64,000 bases of DNA, from contig JADLZK010009260.1 in NCBI GenBank assembly GCA_015847255.1, positions 104,963 to 168,962 on the forward strand. The letters are read 5' to 3'. The notes beneath the pieces were generated by a model. That model saw only the letters and a list, made by a program, of their open reading frames with translations, made no database searches and was not told the DNA's origin. Positions within the stretch are counted from its first letter, which is position 1; the number at the start of each line of letters is the position of its first letter. The stretch comes from Hyparrhenia diplandra (taxonomy: Eukaryota; Streptophyta; Magnoliopsida; Poales; Poaceae). A program made the translations under genes and the position numbers. This document shows positions 51,048-63,856 of the stretch, one piece after another.

Positions 51048-52642
51048 GATAGGTTAGATGATGGTAGGATCAATTACATTGCATTCCCCCAACCGTTAAT
51101 ATATGTTTCTAGATGTGACATTAGGACTGGCCGGCTTGATTTCAGCTCGAACTCAAAACAAAGAGAAGTTTCCAATCCGCTATGGAATCGAAGCTAGACT
51201 TTTTTTGCGGTTGTGGAATCAAATGCCTCACCCTAGAGAACGTAAATTTAAACAAGTGGACCATTAGAGAGTTTTTCTATGAATCACTTGTCCTTTTTGA
51301 GAAACTAAGAATCACTTGTCATACGCCTCAAAGTAGCACTTGTTTAGAGGAAATCTTGAATTCCATCAAAAATCTCTCGCGGTCGACCTACGCATCAAAA
51401 AACAAGAAGGGGAATCCATAATAAAAGGTACAAAGGAAGTAGGGTGGATAGGTTAGATGATGGTAGGATCAATTACATTGTGTTCCCCAACCGTTAATAT
51501 ATATGTTTCTAGATGTGACATTAGGATTGCTGGCTTTTGATTTCAGCTCGAACTCAAAACTAAGAGAAGTTTCCAATCCGCTATGGAATCGAAGCTAGAC
51601 TTTTTTTTGCGGTTGTGGAATCAAATGCCTCACCCTAGAGAACGTAAATTTGAACAAGTGGACCATTAGAGAGTTTTTCTATGAATCACTTGTCTTTTTT
51701 TTTTGAGAAACTAAGAATCACTTGTCATACGCCTCAAAGTAGCACTTGTTTAGAGTGAAATCTTGAATTCCATCGAAAATCTCTAGGTCGACCTACGCAT
51801 CAAAACAAGAAGGGGAACTAATACTAAAAAGTACATAGGAAGTTAGGGTGGATAGGTTAGATGATGGTAGGATCAATTACATTGCGCTCCCCAACCATTA
51901 ATATATGTTTCTAGATGTGACATTAGGGTTCACTGGGGCGCTTGATTTCAGCTCGAACTCAAAACAAAGAGAAGTTTCCAACCGCTATGGAATCGAAGCT
52001 AGACTTTTTTTTGCGGTTGTGGAATCAAATGCCTCACCCTAGAGAACGTAAATTTAAACAAGTGGACCATTAGAGAGTTTTTCTATGAATCACTTATCTT
52101 TTTTGAGAAACTAAGAATCACGCCTCAAAGTAGCACTTGTTTAGAGGAAATCTTGAATTCCATCGAAAAAATCTCTCGCGGTTCCACCTACGCATCAAAA
52201 CAAGAAGGGGAACCACACTAAAGGTACATAGGAAGTTAGGGTGGATAGGTTAGATGATGGTAGGATCAATTACATTGTGTTCCCCAACCGTTAATATATG
52301 TTTCTAGATGTGACATTAGGGTTGCCTGGCGCTGATTTCAGCTCGAACTCAAAAACGAAGAGAAGTTTCCAATCCGCTATGGAATCGAAGCTAGACTTTT
52401 TTTGCGGTTGTGGAATCAAATGCCTCACCCTAGAGAACGTAAATTTGAACAAGTGGACCATTAGAGAGTTTTTCTATGAATCACTTATTTTTTTTGAGAA
52501 ACTAAGAATCACTTGTCATACGCCTCAAAGTAGCACTTGTTTAGAGTGAAATCTTGAATTCCATCAAAAAATCTGCGGTTCACTTCCACGCATCAAAACA
52601 AGAAGGGGAACCATACCTAAAGGTACATAGGAAGTTAGGGTG

Positions 52643-53017
52643 GATAGGTTAGATGATGGTAGGATCAATTACATTGCATTCCCCAACCGTTAATATATGT
52701 TTCTAGATGTGACATTAAGACTGGCCGGGGCCTGATTTCAGCTCGAACTCAAAACAAAGAGAAGTTTCCAATCCGCTATGGAATCGAAGCTAGACTTTTT
52801 TGCGGTTGTGGAATCAAATGCCTCACCCTAGAGAACGTAAATTTAAAACAAGTGGACCATTAGAGAGTTTTTCTATGAATCACTTGTCATTTTTGAGAAA
52901 ACTTGTAGCACTTGTTTAGAGTGAAATCTTGAATTCCATCGAAAATCTCTGTGGTCGACCTAACGCATCAAAACAAGAAGGGGAACGCATACTAAAGGTA
53001 CATAGGAAGTTAGGGTG
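52643..53017 (+). repeat. Short monomer 133 (375 bp), distinct deletion
   Basis: After CTATGAATCACTTGTCAT come a short T run and GAGAAAACTTGTAGCACTTG. The second GAATCACTTGTC, ATACGCCTC and part of CAAAGTAGC are gone. The junction lies at the short shared motif ACTTGT, so this deletion differs from the usual short form and is consistent with joining at microhomology. Confidence 0.85.
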
Positions 53018-56000
53018 GATAGGTTAGATGATGGTAGGATCAATTACATTGTGTTCCCCAACCGTTAATATATGTTTCTAGATGTGACATTAGATTGGCC
53101 GGGCGCTGATTTCAGCTCGAACTCAAACAAAGAGAAGTTTCCAATCCGCTATGGAATCGAAGCTAGACTTTTTTTGCGGTTGTGGAATCAAATGCCTCAC
53201 CCTAGAGAACGTAAAATTTGAACAAGTGGACCATTAGAGAGTTTTTCTATGAATCACTTATCTTTTTTTTTTTGAGAAACTAAGAATCACTTGTCATACG
53301 CCCTCAAAGTAGCACTTGTTTAGAGTGAAATCTTGAATTCCATCGAAAATCTCTCGCGGTCGACCTACGCATCAAAACAAGAAGGGGAACGCATACCTAA
53401 AGGTACATAGGAAGTTAGGTAGATAGGTTAGATGATGGTAGGATCAATTACATTGCGTTCCCCAACCGTTAATATATGTTTCTAGATGTGACATTAGGGT
53501 CTGGCCGGGCGCTGATTTCAGCTCGAACTCAAAAACAAAGAGAAGTTTCCAATCCGCTATGGAATCGAAGCTAGACTTTTTTTTGCGGTTGTGGAATCAA
53601 ATGCCTCACCCTAGAGAACGTAAATTTAAACAAGTGGACCATTAGAGAGTTTTTTTTCTATGAGAATCACTTGTCATACGCCTCAAAGTAGCACTTGTTT
53701 AGAGGAAATATTGAATTCCATCGAAAAATCTCTGCGGTCGACCTACGCATCAAAACAAGAAGGGGAACGATTAACTAAAAGGTACAAAGGAAGTTAGGGT
53801 GGATAGGTTAGATGATGGTAGGATCAATTACATTGTGTTCCCCAACCGTTAATATATGTTTCTAGATGTGACATTAGGGACTGGCGGGCGCTGATTTCAG
53901 CTCGAACTCAAAACAAAGAGAAGTTTCCAACCGCTATGGAATCGAAGCTAGACTTTTTTTGCGGTTGTGGAATCAAATGCCTCACCCTAGAGAACGTAAA
54001 TTTGAACAAGTGGACCATTAGAGAGTTTTTCTATGAATCACTTTTTTTTTGAGAAACTAAGAATCACTTGCCTCAAAGTAGCACTTGTTTAGAGTGAAAT
54101 CTTGGAATTCCATCGAAAATCTCTCGGCGGTCGACCTAACGCATCAAAACAAGAAGGGGAACCATACCTAAAGGTACATAGGAAGTTAGGGTGGATAGGT
54201 TAGATGATGGTAGGATCAATTACATTGTGTTCCCCAACCGTTAATATATGTTTCTAGATGTGACATTAGGGCTTTGCCGGGCGCTTGATTTCAGCTCGAA
54301 CTCAAAAACGAAGAGAAGTTTCCAATCCGCTATGGAATCGAAGCTAGACTTTTTTGCGGTTGTGGAATCAAATGCCTCACCCTAGAGAACGTAAATTTAA
54401 ACAAGTGGACCATTAGAGAGTTTTTCTATGAATCACTTGTCTTTTTTTTGAAACTAAGAATCACTTGTCATACGCCTCAAAGTAGCACTTGTTTAGAGGA
54501 AATCTTGGAATTCCATCGAAAAATCTCGCGTCGGTCGACCTACGCATCAAAACAAGAAGGGGAACCATTACCTAAAGGTACATAGGAAGTTAGGGTGGAT
54601 AGGTTAGATGATGGTAGGATCAATTACATTGTGTTCCCCAACCGTTAATATATGTTTCTAGATGTGACATTAGGTTTCGGCCTGGCGCTGATTTCAGCTC
54701 GAACTCAAAAACAAAGAGAAGTTTCCAATCCGCTATGGAATCGAAGCTAGACTTTTTTTTGCGGTTGTGGAATCAAATGCCTCACCCTAGAGAACGTAAA
54801 TTTAAACAAGTGGACCATTAGAGAGTTTTTCTATGAATCACTTGTCTATTTTTTGAGAAACTAAGAATCATTTGTCATACGCCTCAAAGTAGCACTTGTT
54901 TAGAGTGAAATCTTGGAATTCCATCAAAAATCTCTCGCGGTCGACCTACGCATCAAAACAAGAAGGGGAACCATAACCAAAAGGTACATAGGAAGTTAGG
55001 TGGATAGGTTAGATGATGGTAGGATCAATTACATTGCTTCCCCAACCGTTAATATATGTTTCTAGATGTGACATTAGGGTTTGCCGCTGGCGCTGATTTC
55101 AGCTCGAACTCAAAACAAAGAGAAGTTTCCAATCCGCTATGGAATCGAAGCTAGACTTTTTTTGCGGTTGTGGAATCAAATGCCTCACCCTAGAGAACGT
55201 AAATTTGAACAAGTGGACCATTAGAGAGTTTTTCTATGAATCAATTTTTTTTTTTTTTTGAGAAACTAAGAATCACTTGTCATACGCCTCAAAGTAGCAC
55301 TTGTTTAGAGTGAAATCTTGGAATTCCATCGAAAATCTCTCGTGGTCACCTACGCATCAAAACAAGAAGGGGAACGACATACCTAAAGGTACATAGGAAG
55401 TTAGGGTGGATAGGTTAGATGATGGTAGGATCAATTACATTGTGTTCCCCAACCGTTAATATATGTTTCTAGATGTGACTTCGGCCGGGCGCTGATTTCA
55501 GCTCGAACTCAAAACAAAGAGAAGTTTCCAATCCGCTATGGAATCGAAGCTAGACTTTTTTGCGGTTGTGGAATCAAATGCCTCACCCTAGAGAACGTAA
55601 ATTTAAACAAGTGGACCATTAGAGAGAGTTTTTTTGAGAAATGAATCACTTGTCATACGCCTCAAAGTAGCACTTGTTTAGAGTGAAATCTTGGAATTCC
55701 ATCGAAAATCTTCTCGCGGTCGACTAACGCATCAAAACAAGAAGGGGAACTATAACTAAAGGTACAAAGGAAGTTAGGGGTGGATAGGTTAGATGATGGT
55801 AGGATCAATTACATTGCGTTCCCCAACCGTTAATATATGTTTCTAGATGTGACATTAGGCTGGCCGGCGCTGATTTCAGCTCGAACTCAAAACGAAGAGA
55901 AGTTTCCAATCCGCTATGGAATCGAAGCTAGAGTTTTTTGCGGTTGTGGAATCAAATGCCTCACCCTAGAGAACGTAAATTTAAAACAAGTGGACCATTA

Positions 56001-56973
56001 GAGAGTTTTTCTATGAATCACTTATCTTTTTTTTGAGAAACTAAGAATCACTTGTCATACGCCCAAAGTAGCACTTGTTTAGAGTGAAATCTTGAATTCC
56101 ATCGAAAATCTCTATGTGGTCCACCTACGCATCAAAACAAGAAGGGGAACAACATACTAAAAGTACATAGGAAGTTTGGGTAGATAGGTTAGATGATGGT
56201 AGGATCAATTACATTGCGTTCCCCAACCGTTAATATATGTTTCTAGATGTGACATTAGACTTGGCTGGCGCTTGATTTCAGCTCGAACTCAAAACAAAGA
56301 GAAGTTTCCAATCCGCTATGGAATCGAAGCTAGACTTTTTTTTGCGGTTGTGGAATCAAATGCCTCACCCTAGAGAACGTAAATTAAAACAAGTGGACCA
56401 TTAGAGAGTTTTTCTATGAATCACTTGTTTTTTTTGAGAAACTAAGAATCACTTGTCATAAGTCAAAGTAGCACTTGTTTAGAGGAAATCTTGGAATTCC
56501 ATCGAAAATCTCTATGGTCGACCCCACGCATCAAAACAAGAAGGGGAACCATACCTAAAGGTACATAGGAAGTTAGGGTAGATAGGTTAGATGATGGTAG
56601 GATCAATTACATTGCGTTCCCCAACCGTTAATATATGTTTCTAGATGTGACATTAGGGACTTGCCGGGCGCTGATTTCAGCTCGAACTCAAAACAAAAGA
56701 GAAGTTTCCAATCCGCTATGGAATCGAAGCTAGACTTTTTTTGCGTTGTGGAATCAAATGCCTCACCCTAGAGAACGTAAATTTAAAACAAGTGGACCAT
56801 TAGAGAGTTTTTCTATGAATCACTTGCCTTTTTTTGAGAAACTAAGAATCACTTGTCATAGCAAACTTGTTTAGAGGAAATCTTGAATTCCATCGAAAAA
56901 TCTTTCAGGTGTCGACCCACGCATCAAAACAAGAAGGGGAACGCACACTAAAGGTACATAGGAAGTTAGGGTA

Positions 56974-57346
56974 GATAGGTTAGATGATGGTAGGATCAAT
57001 TACATTGCGTTCCCCAACCGTTAATATATGTTTCTAGATGTGACATTAGGTTGGCTGGCGCTGATTTCAGCTCGAACTCAAAACAAAGAGAAGTTTCCAA
57101 CCGCTATGGAATCGAAGCTAGACTTTTTTTGCGGTTGTGGAATCAAATGCCTCACCCTAGAGAACGTAAATTTAAACAAGTGGACCATTAGAGAGTTTTT
57201 CTATGAATCACTTGCCATACTTGCCTCAAAGTAGCACTTGTTTAGAGGAAATATTGGAATTCCATCAAAAAATCTCTCGCGGTCGCATCTAACGCATCAA
57301 AACAAGAAGGGAACGTATAACTAAAGGTACATAGGAAGTTAGGGTG
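56974..57346 (+). repeat. Short monomer 144 (373 bp)
   Basis: It reads CTATGAATCACTTGCCATAC followed by TTGCCTCAAAG, without T-tract 2 or GAGAAACTAA. The CTTGCC state is shared with monomer 157 and a few others. The XbaI and EcoRI positions are intact, and downstream there is the AGGAAATATTGG variant. Confidence 0.87.
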
Positions 57347-60300
57347 GATAGGTTAGATGATGGTAGGATCAATTACATTGTGTTCCCCAACCGCTAATAT
57401 ATATGTTTCTAGATGTGACATTAGGGTTTGCGGGCGCTGATTTCAGCTCGAACTCAAAACAAAAGAGAAGTTTCCAATCCGCTATGGAATCGAGCTAGAC
57501 TTTTTTGGCGGTTGTGGAATCAAATGCCTCACCCTAGAGAACGTAAATTTGAACAAGTGGACCATTAGAGAGTTTTTCTATGAATCACTTGGTTTTTTTT
57601 TGAGAAACTAAGAATCACTTGCCTCAAAGTAGCACTTGTTTAGAGGAAATCTTGGAATTCCATCGAAAAATCTCTCGCGGTCGACACCTACGCATCAAAA
57701 CAAGAAGGGAACATTACACGAAAAGTACATAGGAAGTTAGGTGGATAGGTTAGATGATGGTAGGATCAATTACATTGCGTTCCCCAAATTAATATATATT
57801 TTTCTAGATGTGACATTAGACTGGCCGGGCGCTGATTTCAGCTCGAACTCAAAACAAAGAGAAGTTTCCAACCGCTATGGAATCGAAGCTAGACTTTTTT
57901 TGCGGTTGTGGAATCAAATGCCTCACCCTAGAGAACGTAAATTTAAACAAGTGGACCATTAGAGAGTTTTTCTATGAATCACTTTCTTTTTTTTTTTTTT
58001 GAGAAACTAAGAATCACTTGTCAAAGTCAAAGTAGCACTTGTTTAGAGTGAAATCTTGGAATTCCATCGAAAAATCTTCGGTCCACCCACGCATCAAAAA
58101 ACAAGAAGGGGAACCATTACTAAAGGTACATAGGAAGTTAGGGTAGATAGGTTAGATGATGGTAGGATCAATTACATTGCGTTCCCCAACCGTTAATATA
58201 TGTTTCTAGATGTGACATTAGGTTGGCTCGGGCGCTTGATTTCAGCTCGAACTCAAAACAAAGAGAAGTTTCCAATCCGCTATGGAATCGAAGCTAGACT
58301 TTTTTTGCGGTTGTGGAATCAAATGCCTCACCCTAGAGAACGTAAATTTGAACAAGTGGACCATTAGAGAGTTTTTCTATGAATCACTTGTCTTTTTTGA
58401 GAAACTAAGAATCACTTGTCATACGCCTCAAAGTAGCACTTGTTTAGAGGAAATCTTGGAATTCCATCGAAAAATCTCTTCGGTCGACCTACGCATCAAA
58501 ACAAGAAGGGGAACCATATTAAAGGTACATAGGAAGTTAGGTGGATAGGTTAGATGATGGTAGGATCAATTACATTGCGTTCCCAACCGCTAATATATAT
58601 GTTTCTAGATGTGACATTAGGCTCGCCGGGCGCTTGATTTCAGCTCGAACTCAAAACAAAAGAGAAGTTTCCAATCCGCTATGGAATCGAAGCTAGACTT
58701 TTTTTGGCGGTTGTGGAATCAAATGCCTCACCCTAGAGAACGAAATTAAAACAAGTGGACCATTAGAGAGTTTTTCTATGAATCACTTTCTTTTTTTTTT
58801 TTTTTTTTGAGAAACTAAGAATCACTTGTACGCCTCAAAGTAGCACTTGTTTAGAGTGAAATCTTGGAATTCCATCAAAAAATCTCTCGCGGTCGACCTA
58901 CGCATCAAAACAAGAAGGGGAATCCACACGAAAGGTACATAGGAAGTTAGGGGTGGATAGGTTAGATGATGGTAGGATCAATTACATTGTGTTCCCCAAC
59001 CGTTTAATATATGTTTCTAGATGTGACATTAGACTGGCCGGGCGCTGATTTCAGCTCGAACTCAAAACGAAGAGAAGTTTCCAATCCGCTATGGAATCGA
59101 AGCTAGACTTTTTTTTGCGGTTGTGGAATCAAATGCCTCACCCTAGAGAACGTAAATTTGAACAAGTGGACCATTAGAGAGTTTTTCTATGAATCACTTG
59201 TATTTTTTTTGAGAAACTAAGAATCACGCCCTCAAAGTAGCACTTGTTTAGAGTGAAATCTTGAATTCCATCAAAAATCTCTCGCCAGGTCGACCTACGC
59301 ATCAAAAACAAGAAGGGGAACGACATACCTAAAAGGTACATAGGAAGTTAGGGTGGATAGGTTAGATGATGGTAGGATCAATTACATTGCGTTCCCCAAC
59401 CGTTAATATATGTTTCTAGATGTGACATTAGACTGGCCTGGCGCTGATTTCAGCTCGAACTCAAAACAAAGAGAAGTTTCCAATCCCGCCATGGAATCGA
59501 AGCTAGACTTTTTTTGCGGTTGTGGAATCAAATGCCTCACCCTAGAGAACGTAAATTTGAACAAGTGGACCATTAGAGAGTTTTTCTATGAATCATTTTT
59601 TTTTTGAGAAACTAAGAATCACTTGTCATACGCCTCAAAGTAGCACTTGTTTAGAGGAAATCTTGGAATTCCATCAAAAATCTCTCGTGGTCGACCTACG
59701 CATCAAAAAACAAGAAGGGGAACCACACTAAAGGTACAAAGGAAGTTAGGTGGATAGGTTAGATGATGGTAGGATCAATTACATTGCGTTCCCCAACCGT
59801 TAATATATGTTTCTAGATGTGACATTAGGACTGGCCGGGCGCTGGATTTCAGCTCGAACTCAAAACAAAGAGAAGTTTCCAATCCCGCTATGGAATCGAA
59901 GCTAGACTTTTTTTGCGGTTGTGGAATCAAATGCCTCACCCTAGAGAACGTAAATTTGAACAAGTGGACCATTAGAGAGTTTTTCTATGAATTTTGTCTT
60001 TTTTTAAGAATCACTTGTCATACGCCTCAAAGTAGCACTTGTTTAGAGTGAAATCTTGAATTCCATCGAAAAAATCTCTCAGGTCGACCTACGCATCAAA
60101 ACAAGAAGGGGAACCATACCTAAAGGTACATAGGAAGTTAGGGTAGATAGGTTAGATGATGGTAGGATCAATTACATTGTGTTCCCCAACCATAATAATA
60201 TATGTTTCTAGATGTGACATTAGGCTCGCTGGGGCGCTGATTTCAGCTCGAACTCAAAAAAAAGAGAAGTTTCCAATCCCGCTATGGAATCGAAGCTAGA

Positions 60301-61731
60301 CTTTTTTAAGGTTGTGGAATCAAATGCCTCACCCTAGAGAACGTAAATTTAAACAAGTGGACCATTAGAGAGTTTTTCTATGAATCACTCTTTTTTTTTT
60401 TTTTTTTTGAGTAAGAATCACTTGCCTCAAAGTAGCACTTGTTTAGAGGAAATCTTGAATTCCATCGAAAATCTCGCGGTGGTCGACCTACGCATCAAAA
60501 CAAGAAGGGGAACGACATTAAAGGTACATAGGAAGTTAGGGTAGATAGGTTAGATGATGGTAGGATCAATTACATTGTGCTCCCCAACCGTTAATATATG
60601 TTTCTAGATGTGACATTAGGATGGCCGGGCGCTGATTTCAGCTCGAACTCAAAACAAAGAGAAGTTTCCAACCGCTATGGAATCGAAGCTAGACTTTTTT
60701 TTGCGGTTGTGGAATCAAATGCCTCACCCTAGAGAACGTAAATTTGAACAAGTGGACCATTAGAGAGTTTTTCTATGAATCACTTGTTTTTTTGAGAAAC
60801 TAAGAATCACTTGTCATACGTTTCAAAGTAGCACTTGTTTAGAGTGAAATCTTGGAATTCCATCAAAAATCTTCAGGTCCACCTACGCATCAAAACAAGA
60901 AGGGGAACCACACCTAAAAGGTACATAGGAAGTTAGGGTGGATAGGTTAGATGATGGTAGGATCAATTACATTGTGTTCCCCAACCGTTAATATATGTTT
61001 CTAGATGTGACATTAGGTCATTGGCGCTGATTTCAGCTCGAACTCAAAACAAAGAGAAGTTTCCAATCCGCTATGGAATCGAAGCTAGACTTTTTGGCGG
61101 TTGTGGAATCAAATGCCTCACCCTAGAGAACGTAAATTTAAACAAGTGGACCATTAGAGAGTTTTTCTATGAATCACTTGTCTTTTTTTTTTTTTTGAGA
61201 AACTAAGAATCACTTGTCATACTCAAAGTAGCACTTGTTTAGAGGAAATCTTGGAATTCCATCAAAAAATCTCTCGCGGTCGACCTACGCATCAAAACAA
61301 GAAGGGGAACATACCTAAAAGGTACATAGGAAGTTAGGGTGGATAGGTTAGATGATGGTAGGATCAATTACATTGTGCTCCCCAACCGTTAATATATGTT
61401 TCTAGATGTGACATTAGGACTGGCCGGGCGCTTGATTTCAGCTCGAACTCAAAACAAAGAGAAGTTTCCAATCCCGCTATGGAATCGAAGCTAGACTTTT
61501 TTGCGGTTGTGGAATCAAATGCCTCACCCTAGAGAACGTGAATTTGAACAAGTGGACCATTAGAGAGTTTTTCTATGAATCACTTTTTTTTTTTGAGAAA
61601 CTAAGAACGCCTCAAAGTAGCACTTGTTTAGAGTGAAATCTTGAATTCCATCAAAATCTCTCGCGGTCGACCTACGCATCAAAACAAGAAGGGGAAATCC
61701 ATACCTAAAGGTACATAGGAAGTTAGGGGTG

Positions 61732-62005
61732 GATAGGTTAGATGATGGTAGGATCAATTACATTGTGTTCCCCAACCGTTAATATATGTTTCTAGATGTG
61801 ACATTAGATGATTTCAGCATCGAACTCAAAACGAAGAGAAGAAGCTATGGAATCCAACGGTTGTGGAATCAAATGCTATGGAATCGAGAGTTTTTCTATG
61901 AATCACTTATCTTTTTTTTTTTTTTTTCAGTTGTTTAGAGGAAATCAAACTCACCCTAGAAACAAGAAGGGGAACCACACGAAAGGTACAAAGGAAGTTA
62001 GGGTA
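61732..62005 (+). repeat. Condensed, scrambled monomer 156 (274 bp)
   Basis: Block A is normal to GACATTAG and then jumps to ATGATTTCAG, losing island 1. TTTCCAATCCG and most of the CTAGAC/T-tract 1 segment are missing. CTATGGAATCGAG appears a second time, after GAATCAAATG. After a 16-T run, CAG joins TTGTTTAGAGGAAATC directly. The fragment CTCACCCTAGA, which belongs in block C, is found at 61950-61960, after block D. So parts of the monomer are both deleted and out of order. Confidence 0.88.
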
Positions 62006-62286
62006 GATAGGTTAGATGATGGTGAAGTTTCAGCTCGAACTCAAGTGGCTATGGAATCGAGCTAGACTTTTTTTGCGGTTGTGGAATCAAATGCCTCACT
62101 TTTAGAGAAACTAAGAAACAAGTGGACCATTAGAGAGTTTTTCTATGAATCACTTGCCATACGCCTTCAAAGTAGCACTTGTTTAGAGTGAAATCTTGGA
62201 ATTCCATCAAAAAATCTCTCGGTCGACTCCACGCATCAAAAACAAGAAGGGGAACGCATACTAAAGGTACATAGGAAGTTAGGGTG
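62006..62286 (+). repeat. Condensed, scrambled monomer 157 (281 bp)
   Basis: From GATAGGTTAGATGATGGT it jumps to GAAGTTTCAGCTCGAACTC, removing most of block A including the XbaI site and island 1. It then jumps from ACTCAAG to TGGCTATGG. Block C reads GCCTCACTTTTAGAGAAACT, with GAGAAACTAAGAA at 62105-62117 sitting upstream of AAGTGGACC rather than after T-tract 2. The last part of the copy, from AAGTGGACC, is normal apart from the missing T-tract 2. Confidence 0.88.
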
Positions 62287-63856
62287 GATAGGTTAGATGA
62301 TGGTAGGATCAATTACATTGTGTTCCCAACCGCTAATATATATGTTTCTAGATGTGACATTAGGGACTGGCTGGCGCTGATTTCAGCTCGAACTCAAAAC
62401 AAAGAGAAGTTTCCAATCCGCTATGGAATCGAGCTAGACTTTTTTTGCGGGTTGTGGAATCAAATGCCTCACCCTAGAGAACGTAAATTAAAACAAGTGG
62501 ACCATTAGAGAGTTTTTCTATTTTTCACTTGAAACTAAGAATCACCTCAAAGTAGCACTTGTTTAGAGTGAAATCTTTGAATTCCATCAAAAATCTTCGC
62601 GGTTCCACCTACGCATCGAAAAACAAGAAGGGGAACGTATACCTAAAGGTACATAGGAAGTTAGGGTGGATAGGTTAGATGATGGTAGGATCAATTACAT
62701 TGCGTTCCCCCCAACTATTAATATATGTTTCTAGATGTGACATTAGGAGACCTTGCCGGCGCTGATTTCAGCTCGAACTCAAAAACAAAGAGAAGTTTCC
62801 AACCGCTATGGAATCGAAGCTAGACTTTTTTTAAGGTTGTGGAATCAAATGCCTCACCCTAGAGAATGTAAATTTAAACAAGTGGACCATTAGAGAGAGA
62901 ATTTATCTTTTTTTGAGAAACTAAGAATCACTTGTCATACGCCTCAAAGTAGCACTTGTTTAGAGGAAATCTTGGAATTCCATCGAAAATCTTGCGGTTT
63001 AACCCACGCATCAAAACAAGAAGGGGAACGACACGAAAGGTACATAGGAAGTTAGGGTGGATAGGTTAGATGATGGTAGGATCAATTACATTGCATTCCC
63101 CAACCGTTAATATATGTTTCTAGATGTGACATTAGGCTTGCTGGCGCTGATTTCAGCTCGAACTCAAAACAAAGAGAAGTTTCCAATCCGCTATGGAATC
63201 GAGCTAGACTTTTTTTTGCGGTTGGAATCAAATGCCTCACCCTAGAGAATAAAAAAATTTGAACAAGTGGACCATTAGAGAGTTTTTCTATGAATCACTT
63301 ATCTTTTTTTGAGAAACTAAGAATCACTTGTCATACGCCCCAAAAGTAGCACTTGTTTAGAGTGAAATCTTGGAATTCCATCGAAAATCTCTCAGGTTTC
63401 CACCTAACGCATCAAAACAAGAAGGGAATCCATACCTAAAGGTACATAGGAAGTTAGGGTGGATAGGTTAGATGATGGTAGGATCAATTACATTGTTCCC
63501 CAACCGTTAATATATGTTTCTAGATGTGACATTAGGCCTGGCGGGCGCCGGGATTTCAGCTCGAACTCAAAAACTAAGAGAAGTTTCCAATCCCGCTATG
63601 GAATCGAAGCTAGACTTTTTTATGGGTTGTGGAATCAAATGCCTCACCCTAGAGAACGAATTTAAACAAGTGGACCATTAGAGAGTTTTTCTATGAATCA
63701 CTTGTCTTTTTTTTGAGAAACTAAGAATACTTGTCATTCAAAGTAGCACTTGTTTAGAGGAAATATTGAATTCCATCGAAAAAATCTCTGCGGTTGACCT
63801 AACGCATCAAACAAGAAGGGGAACGACACTTAAAGGTACATAGGAAGTTAGGGGTG
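62287..63856 (+). repeat. Subfamily II block, monomers 158-161
   Basis: Starts: 62287, 62669, 63060 and 63462. Ordinary order and content resume right after the scrambled pair. Copy 158 (382 bp) has CTATTTTTCACTTGAAACTA in place of T-tract 2 and its left flank. Copy 158 and copy 160 keep the subfamily I TCGAGCTAG together with the subfamily II CCGCTATGG, so the two diagnostic sites are not fully linked. Confidence 0.93.

Larger units (their letters stand above)
51048..61731 (+). repeat. Subfamily II block, monomers 129-155
   Basis: Starts: 51048, 51447, 51851, 52244, 52643, 53018, 53422, 53802, 54194, 54598, 55003, 55409, 55783, 56183, 56581, 56974, 57347, 57744, 58146, 58544, 58956, 59356, 59753, 60146, 60544, 60941 and 61342. 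Most are 390-412 bp. Short copies are 133 (375 bp), 135 (380 bp), 140 (374 bp) and 144 (373 bp). Copy 140 also lost ATTAGG after GATGTGAC. Copies 136 and later show occasional TAATATATATG and AGGAAATATTG variants. Nothing other than satellite is present. Confidence 0.94.

Noticed and set aside
20950..61731. A higher-order repeat in subfamily II
   Set aside because: Marker variants here (GCTTGAAC in monomers 59, 84, 88, 118; GCTCTAAC in 67, 74, 79, 95, 107, 113; A-type junctions) show irregular spacing, so no period can be supported by eye.
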